Origin: Mixophyes australis
Lineage: Eukaryota > Chordata > Amphibia > Anura > Limnodynastidae
NCBI GenBank assembly: GCA_036250195.1
Contig: JAVHZZ010000005.1
Coordinates: 69,967,505 to 70,031,504, forward strand
Length of the DNA: 64,000 bases
Direction: 5' to 3'
Position numbers and translations under genes: made by a program. Of the stretch, positions 18,755 to 30,787 are shown one piece after another. The first letter of the stretch is position 1; every line of letters begins with the position of its first letter. Under the pieces are notes generated by a model that saw only the letters and a list, made by a program, of their open reading frames with translations, was not told where the DNA came from and ran no database searches.

Positions 18755-19260
18755 CCTGATTCATTAAGGAACATGAATGCTGATACAGGCTGCATTTTTC
18801 ATAAAATTGCACCGCGTATGTTAAAAAAAGGAATATACACCAGTGAACACAAGTATATCCAAATCATCTTCGAGTGCAAAGGACACTTCTGACAGACTAT
18901 GATTTCATGGGTTAAACGGGCGAGGGAAGGGGTATATTCATGTAGCCTATTTAAAGTAAGGGCGTGCCAAGATTGAGTGCTCACACTCTTGTGCAATTCA
19001 ACTCTCGCCTTTTCTAGGTACTTGATTTATAGCAATATCACTTACACCAACTACAGGGCAGGTGTAAGTGCTGTGCGATACTGATAATGGTTGCGTATAG
19101 TAGGCATTAATAACATCCTAATATATGTATTTTATGTAAAATAAAATGAAAAAAATTTTTTTTGCAATTTTCTTAACAATAATGATTATATTAACAGGTG
19201 TTAATGCATTTAATTATTTCATCTTTTTTTTGTGTGCTCTGATGGGACTTTATATATACA
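18755..19260. repeat. Dispersed repeat, CCTGATTCATTAAGG family, copy 1
   Basis: It starts CCTGATTCATTAAGGAAC and shares, in order, several short blocks with 26333-27050 and 41328-41840: a GGTACTTGATTT block, an ATGTATTTTATGT block and a TTAACAGGTGTTAAT block. A clear right end is not visible. It is probably a decayed DNA transposon of the MITE type. Confidence 0.55.
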
Positions 19261-20584
19261 TAAGCATTGCACTATTCAGTGTGCTATGTCAGTCTGCATA
19301 CATTATATGTTGAATAAGTTTATTTTGATGGTAAGTAGCAGGTGCGACTCCAAGGTTTAAGTGGAAAAATGTAGGTTCTAGAGGGATGAGGATTTGGAGT
19401 ACCGTGAAAATTAGATATGAAATGTCTAACCAAAAATTTGTATGCAGATATATAATAACTGCAAGCAACATTTGTTTATTTGCAGTGATACAGGCTCTGA
19501 TAAATCACCACAACAATTGTTGAGAAGTGACAATATAGTTGGTCAGTGTAATACATAAAGCTAATTGAAAATTAGCTGCAGGGTAATCAAAGGAGTCTTT
19601 GCTATGAACTCCAACCAAATAAAAAACTGCAAACAACAAAATATCAAATGTCCTGCACTGAATAATTAGGCATTGGATATGACAAAAACACAATGTGATG
19701 GTACTGATAAAAAAACATTTTTTATTAAAAAAATATACATATAGCAAAATTATTAAATTACTGAACACTTAGATAACTCTAATTAGGACGGACTGACTGA
19801 GTATACACAATTTTTCACCATTGAATGTAAAGCAATACACAATTGTTATACAGTACATTCGTTCTAAAGACAATTTTCAAGCCTTATTCCATATATTGTT
19901 TCAACAAACAGTTTATTTCAATATGGAATTAAATCTAGAGAATCTGCTAAAGAATCCTGTGGTACCAATATGAGATCCAAAGAACAGAGTACTTAGCTGG
20001 TATACACAACTAGCATTTTCAAATCTCCGTACGATCCATACTTATCAAATATATAATATTCACAGTGCTTGGATTAGGTGGCCACCTTCATACAGCAGTC
20101 TCCAGCTATGTGATCTATGAGAAACAAACCAAATCCTTCCTGCTCATCTGCGCTATTCCAGGTAAGATAACTCTGTTAGCATTTTACAGGTGGAATATTT
20201 GTTGTGTCACTATTCCTCATCTGAGAAATAATGACGTGTTTCTTCTTATGTGAGACTCTTGTGAAACATCACCATATATGTATAAATGTTACTTCTAAGG
20301 AAGAACCATGCCAACATCTGTCTGATGAGTCAGAGTTTGTCTTTTTCAGCTTTTTCAGTGCGTCATCTACAGTATATGAAATTTTGTATGTGTTTTCTTT
20401 TATTTTCACACAAATTGAGATAAAAGCAGTATTCTACCTTATCTCAGCCCAGTCCTTGTTGTCCAGTGCCTCTCCCCTAAATCCCTCTCCCAGCCCAATT
20501 CATGTGCATCATCTATTGCCAAATTGGAGAGAATGAGCTCTGCATATACAGAAGAAATCAGTCCAACGGTGGATTGTCATAGAC
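19261..20584. other. Unassigned AT-rich DNA
   Basis: No gene or element recognised in this stretch. Confidence 0.55.
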
Positions 20585-22230
20585 TAAGATGGTCTGTCAA
20601 AGGTCAAAGTGAAAGACGATTGATTTCCAACTTTGCTATAAAAGTTTCTGAGTTGTAAATATTTGGAAAAGTTTTTAGTTGAGATATTATATTTAATTTG
20701 GATATCAGAGAATAGAGAGAAAGTATAATCACAGTACAAGTAATGGGAGCAAGAGGAGGGAGACAGGAGACAGCACTCCCAGACCTTAGACATCAATGAG
20801 GGTCCATACTCTGGAGGAACTCGAGTTGCTCCAGAAGATGCACTAAGGCATACCCAGTCCACCACCCTGGGAAAGCCGATGTTAAAAGCACTATCACAGG
20901 AAATGTCATTCATGTATCTAATGTCACTTGTCTACCAGGGGCTAAATGAGGATGGTGCAAGGCCTGGGGGAATTCTGGGTTGTTATAGAGTGGAATCACT
21001 GGGAATGATTGAGGAGATAGACCATAGTTATGATATAGTCCCAAACTGTCAGAGAGTGGGAAACAGTAGGGTGAGACAAGACTGTTTTTGGATGAGAAGA
21101 TCATGGGAACGAGAGCAGGGAGACAGAAGAGAGACCTTTGGCCTCAATAAGGCTCCATAATCTGGAGGAAATAGAGTTGCTCTATAAGATGCATTAAGTG
21201 AGTTGAGCAGTAATACCCAGTCCACCACTCTGGGAAGACCCCTGTAAAATCTGGAGACGCACCTGTGGACGTTTGCCTGCTCAAATACTATGCAAGGTAT
21301 TAAGCTGAAGGTATTTGAACATATAGGGAGGGATAGGAATAGGGAGGGTTTGAACAAGCTGCAAGAGTCTGGGGAGGATGTTAATTTTAGTGGCGTTGGT
21401 GAGATCAGGAAGCAAGGTCAGACTTGATTTGTGAAAGTAAACGGGTAGAGTTCACTTGGAAAAGATGGTGGTTGCGTTTCGTAATGAACACTCCCAAATA
21501 TTTGAGTTTCTGCAAGCGCCAAGTAAATGGAAATGTTTGTTCTAGTGAAACTTTGTCCTATCCGAAGATATAGAAGTCTATATATATCATGATATATAGT
21601 ATATAATTTTATATCACAGAAATGACTATAGGAGTCAATTTCAGCATGGAAGGGAGGAAGAGAATGAGTAGGGTTTGCTACTGTCAACAAATCATCGTCA
21701 GACAATTTATGCTCCATGGTGCCCACCTGAATACCTGATATCTCTCTGTTAACCCGAATAGTGGCTGCTAGCATGTCAATAACCAGTGAAAAATAAGAGA
21801 AGAGAGGGAGCATCCTTGTTTTGTGCCATTAGCGATCCTGAATGGTTTTGAGGTGAGACCATTAGCTCAATAGCTGGCAAAACGAGACCGATATAGAGCT
21901 GATATGCCCTTTGAGAACATACCAAGCCAATTGAACTAAGCACTCCAAACATGAGTATGCATTTGAATGCTTTTTCAGCATCTAATGGCAGCACCAACAA
22001 AAGGGAGTTTACCTGCATGAATGAAGTGGATCAGATCAATAGCCCTCCTGGTTTGTCTACATGAGATAAATTCAATGTGATCTGGATGTATCAATGACGG
22101 GAGGAGGGGATTTAATCTATTAGCTAAGATTTTGGTGCAAAATTTTAAATCGACATTGAGGAGGGATATCAGCCTATGACTAGAACATTGTCTGTCACAG
22201 GCTTTGGGATCACTGTTATGCTTGTTATGG
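20585..22230 (-). pseudogene. Decayed L1-clade LINE ORF2 with an internal duplication
   Basis: Minus-strand frames give the L1 reverse transcriptase in order. KILANRLNPLLPSLIHPDHI and RRAIDLIHFIHA lie at about 22140-22020, LLLVLPLDAEKAF at about 22000-21960, the VNG/GTRQGCPLSPLLF region at about 21870-21790 (degraded to SLMAQNKDAPSLLLFF), and the YADD block as LSDDDLLTVANPTHSLPPF near 21700. Then come the thumb (IPIPPYMFKYLQLNTLHSI) and a GGLGI-type block near 21220. A further block, IKYNISTKNFSKYLQLRNF, is near 20680. Many stops and frameshifts break it. The catalytic YADD is lost (SDDD), so it is a fossil. It differs from the fragment at 9405-11165, which may be another copy of the same clade. 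Confidence 0.75.
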
Positions 22231-25200
22231 TGATAGCTGAATGAAAGGAAGTTCCCTCTAGTATTTTGTAAAATAAATCTCCATTCTGAGTGGATCGCTA
22301 TTATACTGACACAAAATGACCACTACCTCTCCTATAATAGCTAACTATATGATACAGTAGCTGTAAATAGCAAGATAAACAATGCGGTTCACGTCCTGAA
22401 TAAAATCAATGAATGAATCAAATATCCCAGGGTTGTGGCACTATATTAAGACATCCCTGGCTAAATTATCTAAAGGATCTATTATAATTGAGTATAGCAA
22501 GGCCAACGCAAACGCGTTTTTTCATACTCGGTTTTGCAAGGCAAGCCTGCTTTGTAATGGGAGAAGCGCTTTATTCAGCATATCAGTTGCCTTATGGGCA
22601 GCATTTATACAGAGCGCTTTATAACTAGTTATCTGAATTCTGTGTAGTGTATGCTCAGCAGCTCTTTCTCCTTAAACTGCTGACTAGTGGCATTTTTAAA
22701 ACAGGAATATTCAACAACCTCTATACATAATCAAGCTACAGGCAGTTACATATGTATTCAATAAATTAAGACACCATAAGGGATTATACAATCTTTATTG
22801 AAAGATAAATAATATTAACATAATGATCTAATAAAACTTTTATTGTGTATACCAATTCATTTTGTTTTAACTAGAATCAAAACAATCAGAGTGCCCCTAG
22901 TTTACACGTTCTTCCTTTTTCTTCCTTGTCAAACTTCTAGGTTTTATAAGGAACTATATAACTCACAAAAGTTATTTACGATTTATTTGGGGTCTTAGAT
23001 GATGGGCCCACTGTTTTTTACCTTTATTTTACCTGTCAGACCAAGAACTCTTTTTTTGTCTTAATTTTCTTGCTAGCATGGAATCAACCTTGTCGTCCTT
23101 ATCTTAAAAAAAATTGCTGAAGCTTCTTTATGAAAGAACCTATACTTTTTTCCTAGGGATATTGTATCCGGCCGTGCTTGGGAAACACATGTGTCAGATG
23201 TGATTCTTTGTGCTCTGAACAATTGATATTTTTGTGTGGTAGCCATTATGGTGAGGAATGAATCTCAGAAGTTGGATTGGGCAAGAGGGTAGATCTAAAG
23301 AAATATCTGTAGGTATAGATAGATAGGCTGGAAAATTACAAGTATACTGTTTTTTTTATTATTTTTTACATTTGGAATGTCATTAGTATTAGTATGTGTC
23401 AAATGACACATACAAAAATCAATAGCAGTGAGCCCAAGTGAAACACGAGCCTACACTATCTATGCAATATTTTGTTAAATATTCAAAATGCATAGTTATA
23501 AATGGAAAATATTTTGTGGCCATGTGATTGCATATAATGATTTATTCTTGTGTCTATAACCTTTATAGGATAATATAAGAGCTGGAAGATTAATCCATGT
23601 GTAAGACATTGCACTGTATGCCTCATGCATGAATATTTGTCCATGCAGAATAATGTATCATCAAATCTAAATTGAAAACAGCATCCCATGGAAGGAACAA
23701 GGAGTAATTTCGAAAATGAAAACATCATGGGACTCATGGAACTCTCTGTTTTTATTTTGTAGTGCACTTCTCTGTATATCTCATGACTATGATTACAATA
23801 TTACCATCCAACTGTGTCTACTGATTGTGTTGAGTTCTAATAGATCCCCTAGTCATTCCAGAAACACATGACAATGGGTTTCACATTAAAAGTTTGGCAA
23901 AAGAATAGTTGTTACAATCTGAAACAGAGAGTTAATAACAATGTTGCTGCACAAACTGAATTGGTGAGAGAGATGTTGAGTAAATGCCTATGTCCTGTTT
24001 AAGTGTATCCCCACAATAACCCCAGCATATTACTCTACAGTCTTCTATGCTCAGAATATTAAACAGCCCCAGTGATTTTAATGTTATAACCAATCATAAT
24101 TATGATCATAGCACACAACCACCTCTAATCCCAACTAGCAGTTCAAATCCAATCACTCAGGCAGATGTGATCATATGGGGTTTGTGTTTGTCTGCACATC
24201 TCAAAAAAAGTATCCAGTCCCAGAAATACTGCCTACAATAAGTGGGAATCCTTTCCCTAAAGATCATTCAATATATATGGGTCCCAGAACTAGGGAATTG
24301 TTTCATGTAAACTTTTAATAATTAATATACATTTTAAGAAGCATGAAATTAAAGTCAATACACAAATAAATAAAATGGGTACAAGATCTTATTTCAGTTT
24401 CAGAAACTAAATTCCAACATAAGTATTAGATTCAGAGATGAAGCCGGAGTTATTCCAAAGTATAATCTCAGCATATCCCAGACAGTCATCCCTGAAATAA
24501 TTTGCTAATTAGCATTAATAATTGGGGTTAGGTTGCTCAAGGTACACTGTGTTCTTTTTGAAAATAAATGGTAACATATATACATTGCAAATTAATTAAT
24601 TTGCATAGCATTACATTTATTCAATTTCATACAGTTACTTTCTTTAACATAATTTTAATGTATGTTTATTTTTCATTTCATGTGATCTTATATGAAACTT
24701 TCAGGAAAAAATAATGCAAAAATATAATTTTCAAAATTAATTACAGTATACAGTTCTTGGACCTTTACCTAACATGTGAACAAAAAAACGTCATGGCATT
24801 TATCCCCTGGCTTTAACCAAGTCTAATTTCAGCATGTTTTTTTTAGTCTTGCCACATCTGTACTGTATTATATAAGGAAAAAATCTCTTCCTTCTCTACA
24901 AACATGCATAATAGAAAGGCTCATGCTTATAATTAATGCAATCCTTGTATGGTTTGTTAATAAAATAGGCATGTATTGCTCACCATTTGTTAAAATGCCA
25001 GTTACCAACAGCTTTTTTGGATTCCAGCTAGCTGTAAAGCTCTTGGGAAAGTAAAGTTTACCTTTATGTTGTGTAGATAGTTATTTAATCCCTTTTATAA
25101 ACCTCAAGGGGTAACCACATTCATTTAATTTGCCTCTGCTAACTTATTCATGCTTATTTCCAAAAGTTCATGCATCACAAAGTTTACTACTGTAGTACAA

Positions 25201-26332
25201 CCATGTAAAAATATTTTTAATATATTGTAAATTTAATGAACAGTTTTATTTTTTAAGTTTGAGTCTGATTATATTGTTGATCCTAATGATTATTCTGCTT
25301 TTAGAACACTTTATTAAAATAACCTGACAATGATACAACAGTACAGACACAGATGGTGAGTCTTGAGAATTTTGTCCAACCAGTATAATTTACCTTGTTA
25401 GTCTTAATTTTGCTTTAAAGCAGATATACAGATGCATCCTGTTCTGTCCCTAATGGGAATATTCATGGTAATTGTTAAGGTTGTGCTGAGAACTAAAAAT
25501 CTGGCCATATAATTGATGGCCCGAAAAAGTCGATTTGTTGTATTTTTTTATAATTAACATTCTATTGTGAATCACTTCTTAAATCCACATCTAAGAAAAA
25601 TGATTTCAGTTCTTGTTCTATCACACAATAAAACTGTGCACAAATTTATTTTCATGAACTCATAGCTAAATTATGACCACTGCTGCCTGCATGTTTGCTC
25701 TCTGATCTTGCCATTGGCACTTTTGATAACTGCCAAGATATTGTTCAACAGAATGCCCCATTAGGGTGTTGGCTTGGATGTGGGGTAATTAGGGATGAAG
25801 GCTGTTGGCAATTAAACAGCTGGATGATGATTTAAGAACTTTAAGTTTATTCTTGGCAATAGAGGAACCGGTGTATAATAATCCAAGTATTTGACATCTG
25901 GGAGATTTGGAATGTGCTGCATTGGGGTTGTTTGACTTGACAAATACAGATATTTGGCAGGTGTATCTGGCCAGTCCAGACAAGAAACATCTATTTTGAG
26001 ATATAAATTTAATACATTATGACTCACATACTCTAAGCATTGAAGGTATTTGTAAGTATATGGACATTTTGTGCAGTGCAAAAGTCTATGGCATCAGGAA
26101 AAATGTTCTTTAAAGTTCAGTTTAGAACATACTAATCAGTTATCGTAATTCAAAATTTATATTAATAATGACAAACATTATGATTAAATTGTTGATACAC
26201 TCTTGAAAAGGTGTAATTCTACAGCGCAATAATGCTGTACATAATACAGCAATTTTAAAGTATACCATTAACCCAGCTATCAAAATGACATGTTCAAGGT
26301 GAAACACTTACAGAAATAGGAAGTTTCTTTTA
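22231..26332. other. Long unassigned AT-rich stretch
   Basis: About 4 kb without a recognised gene or transposon. Parts near 24480-24660, 25040-25180 and 25660-25770 are rich in TAATTA, ATTTGCAT and similar homeodomain-type words and carry no visible repeat signature, so conserved regulatory DNA is possible, but nothing in one sequence can show it. Confidence 0.5.
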
Positions 26333-27050
26333 GACATTCATCAAGGCACGTATATGCCGAACTTGAGAGTATTGTGCGCAAAATCAGTCTAGGCATGCCC
26401 GGATCCAGAAGATACGGTTCTGGGCATGCGAAAATACCGGGACTGGACGAGGAAGGGGCAATTTGCCTTGGCCTATGTACAGTGGGTGTGTCAAGCTCAC
26501 ACAGTCATGTCCAAATCAGGGTCTCATTAAATTTACTTGTTTTTTTGCAGTTTCTCTTGCTCCAGCTAAAGGGTTAGTCTAAGTCCTGATCAAATGTGAA
26601 GACGGTCTCATATGCATGTTATAACAAGTGTTTGCAATCATGTGTAACTGTAAAAATGTATGTTTATGCTCAGTAGACAGTAACACCTCTAATAAATAAA
26701 TAACAAACTATAATAAATATATTTCATGGAAAAAAAAACCTCAATTTTTTTTATTTAATAACTGTTTTATTCTTAATGCCTATAGTATTAACAGGTGACA
26801 TTAATTCAATATATTTTTTTGCTGTGCATTTCCTGTGCATTCTTTTGCAAATTTATAATCCACAGGTATTGGAAGAATCCTGCAGTGTCCTGTGTAGTAG
26901 AGCCCTGCAGACCTGCCCCAATTTCACAAGCACACGTATCTTAAGATCTGAGCCTTGTTGAATTTGCGAGTAGGTAAAGCCCAAATACGTGCTTATAATA
27001 CTAAACATGGTTTACGCTCAGAAAACATGCCCTTGATGAATCATGCAATT
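26333..27050. repeat. Dispersed repeat, TTCATCAAGG family, copy 2, with both ends
   Basis: Left end ATTCATCAAGGCACGTAT and right end CCCTTGATGAAT (about 27039-27050) are short inverted repeats, suggesting a roughly 715-bp non-autonomous DNA transposon. Internal blocks match 18755-19260 and 41328-41840 (for example TATTAACAGGTGACATTAAT). Confidence 0.6.
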
Positions 27051-27084
27051 CTGCCCCTATATGTGTAAAGTGATAGATCGCACT

Positions 27085-27647
27085 CTCAGGAGTAAATGTA
27101 TCAAAATGTATCAAGCTTAGATTTTGAAAATCCAGCGATTTTCTCGGGAGAGTTGAAACTTGCTGATGTATGAACCTGAGAATTGATATAAAATCGCCAG
27201 AGATGTTTTTCTGTCAAAACCGCTATTTCAAAGATCGCTAGAGATCGAAGTCCCGACTGTTTGCCCCTCTAGCTATACAAGTCTCAAATGTATGAAGCTG
27301 CGATTAAGCAAACTCTCCCTAGTTTGCTTTAGAAATCGCCATATACAACACGAGGCATCCTAGCTGATTGATGAGTAAACACATCACTGTTACACTGCAT
27401 GTCTATACTGTTACAAGTTCCCGAGGCTATCAAAAGTAAAAAAAATAGATAAATGTTGTAATAAAAAAAATGTGTGTGGTCCCCCGTCCGAGCATTATTA
27501 ACCCTAGTTCTGCCAGCCTAAATTTAAAGCGGCGCTGCCTTGTAAAGTGAAACTTCCCTGTACAAGGCAGCGCCGCTTTAAATTTAAGCGCTGAAGATGC
27601 CGAACTCGCGGGAGTTCAAGAATCCGGAGGTTAATACATTTACCCCC
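27085..27647. repeat. GGGTAAATGTAT-type MITE with a GC-rich palindrome
   Basis: It begins CAGGAGTAAATGTATC and ends AATACATTTACCCCCTGG. Near 27525-27590 lies a palindrome built on AAATTTAAAGCGGCGCTGCC and its complement around ACTTCCC. The same cassette forms the centre of the MITE at 51411-51603. The left half is longer and less symmetrical, so it may be composite. Confidence 0.65.
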
Positions 27648-28140
27648 TGGTCTGGTCTAAAAGAATTGACCCAAAAACGCGACATTCCTGCCGTAACTCC
27701 ACCTGATCCTACTATCAACATCCAAAGGATGGTGTAGGATTATTTTCACGACAGCATAGAAATAGACACATCAGACAGTCCCTTTAGATACTGGGAGGAA
27801 AAAAAAGGGAGTTTGGAGACCCATGTACCAATTCGCTTTACACTGCCTAAGCTGCCCACCCTCCAGTCTGTACTTGGAAAGAGTTTTCAGCACAGCCGGG
27901 AACCTTGTCAGAGATGAGCGTAGGAGGCTACTTCCTCAAAATGTGAAAAAGATGATGTTCATAAAAATGAACTTCAATTTCCATGAGGAAGGCCTTTCCC
28001 GCCAATTACATCAAAATACTGAGACTCCTGTAATGGTGGATTCTAGCAGTGATGAATTAAAAATGTGTGAGCATGATGTACAAACTGATGCTGGTGAGGA
28101 TGAGGCTGAGGATGATGACAACAACATCTTGCCACAGTAG
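27646..28140 (+). pseudogene. hAT transposase C-terminal fragment (hATC dimerization domain)
   Basis: From 27823 a plus-strand frame gives CLSCPPSSLYLERVFSTAGN, then LVRDERRRLLPQNVKKMMFIKMNF and an acidic tail ending at 28140. This is the hAT C-terminal dimerization domain (consensus P..S...ERVFS.AG......R..L.P......+FL+.N). Upstream, in another frame, DSPFRYWEEKKGSLETHVP and ELTQKRDIPAVTPPDPT are recognisable transposase sequence, with a stop codon (TAG near 27737) and a frameshift between the parts. The N-terminal zinc finger and the first catalytic aspartates are absent, so it is a fragment that cannot transpose. Confidence 0.8.
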
Positions 28141-28457
28141 AGTTCATTAACAGCACTGTTATCTTAGGTGCCTTAAGCCCATTGTTAGCTTGTTTTGTGG
28201 GGCCCAAACAGTTTTGTTTTACCCCCCAAAGCCTCAAAAGTGGCACTGCTTGGTTTGTTAAAGTGTGCATGTCCTTTTTAAGATCCATCACAAGGGTGGG
28301 TGGGAGGGCCCAAAGACAATTCCATATTGCACCACTATTCCTTTTCGGCTAACGCAGTGTACCAATGTTTCCTACATGTGCTATATATTGTTGTGTGTTT
28401 AGCAAAATCTTAGACACTCATTGATTATGTAGATGACTCAGCACAACATGTTGACAT

Positions 28458-28638
28458 CTGGGGGTAAATGTATCAAGCTGAGAGTTTTCTCGTGGGTTTG
28501 AAAAGTGGAGATGTTGCCTATAGCAACCAATCAGATTCTAGCTATCATTGTGTAGAATGTACTAAATAAATGACAGCTAGAAGCTGATTGGTTTTTCAAA
28601 CCCGCTGGAAAAATCTCAGCTTGATACATTTACCCCCT
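28458..28638. repeat. Palindromic MITE, GGGGGTAAATGTATC ends with the GGAGATGTTGCC cassette
   Basis: Its termini CTGGGGGTAAATGTATCAAG and TTGATACATTTACCCCC are inverted repeats. The interior has the AGTGGAGATGTTGCC and TAGCAACCAATCAG cassette seen in the other MITE family, so it combines the ends of one family with the middle of another. It separates two partial hAT copies. Confidence 0.8.
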
Positions 28639-29487
28639 GGTCTTGTCTATTGTAAAAGAATTGACCAGAATTAGGGACACCTCTGCTGTATCTCCACCTG
28701 ATCCTACTATGAACTATCAACATCCAAAGAATTGTGGAGGATTATATGTATTACCTTCTACTTTGCTGCTGTTTCATCAGTATTACACAAAGTGTTTGTA
28801 ATCTGCACTTTACATCAAAGGTACCTAACTATAGTATATTTTTTTTTGGCAATTGGGGCTGATTCAATGTGACATGATTTTTGCAGTGAATTACCATGGC
28901 TTTTTTTAGCGCATTGTCTGGCTTCCTGGATTGGTCTGGGTCTGATGAAAGCACACATCCCAGGGGGAGTGGTGGTCATCAACCGTCAACATGTATTAGC
29001 AGTAGAGTTACCACAGTTATCCAAGGAACGGGTGGAGCGATCAAATGAACCATAACTGATTTCATGATCCAAGGACAATTCCATCTTGCACCTCTTTTCT
29101 TTACTGACACTGCTGTGTGGCAATGTTTCCTAGATGTGCTAGGAACTGCCGTGTGTTTGAGTCATTGCTCTGTCACTTAGCATTCAGCCAGGTCGCTGCA
29201 GTCTTTGTTTGAAAGTGTATGAAAATAATATTGGTACCTGTGAGATGGTCCAAATTGACTGCAAATGACTTGAAATTATTGTTATTGAGGTTAACAACAA
29301 TGTAGGGGAAAAAAAGTCAAATTATGTGATTTTATAAAAAAAAAATATATAGGTATTTTAGGAAAAAATAGGGATCCAAAACCAAAACACACAAGGCCAG
29401 TTTTGCCAAAACCAAATCCAAAACACGAAGTTAATCCAGATGCAAAACCAAAACCAGATCACAAGGGTCAGTGAACATCTCTAGTTA

Positions 29488-30639
29488 TCACCTGCGATTT
29501 GCTGCGATTTTTAATAGATGAAATATCGGAGCTTGATGCATTTACCCCTCGGTCTTAAAGAATCACTGTATATTTATAGTAAATTATTGTATATGGAGGT
29601 TATTTGCAAATCTACAAAACATTATGACTGAATCACAAATTACATTTTGTGTCATTCACTTAGCTTTTAAGAAGATCATTTTTTGTGCCTGTTTTTACAG
29701 TAAATGCATAGAAAGATATGCATGGAACGATATGAGAGGATTGGGGCATCCTTTGCTGAATCCTGGCTAGGTGCACTTATACATATTGTATTGCACTCAC
29801 ATGCAAAAATAGAATTTCATTTTCTGAAACAATTTTTAAATTTAGATTCAAAAGGTGAAGTGCAATTGTGAGGGCACAAAAGGACTTGGCTTTTACACAT
29901 TGTTAGAAGTGGCAGAGATTGCGCCTCAGGCTTTTCTTTCAAAGAGAAATTTGCAACTTTCAGACAGGCTTTATAAGCTAAAGTACAATCTAAGCACATT
30001 TCAATCAATGTATTAAAACATTTAAATGTACGATTGTGACACATTGTAAAGAAAGTCCTGATGTCCCTGATGGTTTTTAAAAGCATGCATGAGGCATTGC
30101 CAGCTGTATTTTAAGGAAAAAAAAAAAGTTTCAATTAATGGACTTGATGGTTCTTAAGTGGTCCAGCTCGATACACAACCCTACAAAAATGATTTTATGG
30201 TGGAAGTTTCCAAAAGCAGAATGTGGACGTCCTTCTCTGTATGTTTAAGATATTTAAAGATGTACACATTGTATAATTGTGTGCTGTTGAAAAAGGACAT
30301 GGCGCCAAGCAGTTACTCCAATGGAATGCATGACGTAAGGAGCAAATCCGCTGGCATCATAGTTCCTGTTTCAGTTTTCAACTGAGACTTTATCATCTTC
30401 ACATACAATTATCAGTTCTCAATGTGAGTGCTACATTTGTTTTGTCATTAAAATTTTGATTTTAATGCTGATACAAACTTCCACTTACAACCGTTGTTTT
30501 TGGTGAATTGTATACTTTGCACTAACATATGACATCTATGTTAACAAGTACAGATCTATGGAGTAATCCAGTAAACAGATAAAGGCAAGTGGTACTTACA
30601 AGTTTTATTTTCCTGAACTTAACACACAGTTTAAAAATG
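29488..30639. other. Unassigned DNA with a MITE terminus
   Basis: At 29525-29550 the sequence AGCTTGATGCATTTACCCCTC is the right end of a GGGGTAAATG-type MITE whose left part is missing. The rest is not recognised. Confidence 0.5.
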
Positions 30640-30787
30640 TCTTTCTCTGTCTGTCTGTCTGTGTCTGTATGTATGTTAGGGAATTTAGACTGTAAGCTCC
30701 AATGAGGGCAGGGACTGATGTGAATGAGTTATCTGTACAGCACTGCAGAAACAGTGGCATTATATAAATAAATGGTGATGATGTGGT
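30640..30787 (+). repeat. SINE/LINE 3' end, L2/CR1-like tail
   Basis: After a (TCTG)n run, GGGAATTTAGACTGTAAGCT and the CTGTACAGCACTGCAG block lead to ATATAAATAAATGGTGATGATG. This is the same 3' tail as the V-SINE at 42442-42779, in the opposite orientation; the tRNA-like head is missing. Confidence 0.72.

Larger units (their letters stand above)
27646..29487 (+). mobile_element. hAT transposon 3' portions, two tandem partial copies
   Basis: Copy 1 (27646-28457) has transposase C-terminal coding sequence and 3' UTR. Copy 2 (about 28639-29487) repeats part of the coding sequence (GAATTGACC ... CCACCTGATCCTACTATGAA at 28660-28715, matching 27660-27720) and part of the 3' UTR (ACAATTCCATCTTGCACC near 29080, matching ACAATTCCATATTGCACC near 28317), but lacks the hATC segment. 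It ends at about 29487 in a CCAAAACCAAAAC-rich subterminal region finishing AACATCTCTAG, as in hAT elements. A palindromic MITE separates the copies. The 5' half of the element is missing. Confidence 0.68.

Noticed and set aside
22409..22624. Short ORFs in unassigned regions (for example 22409, 34110, 51024, 54211) as small genes
   Set aside because: They are of chance length in AT-rich DNA and show no motif, codon pattern or splice context that I can support.
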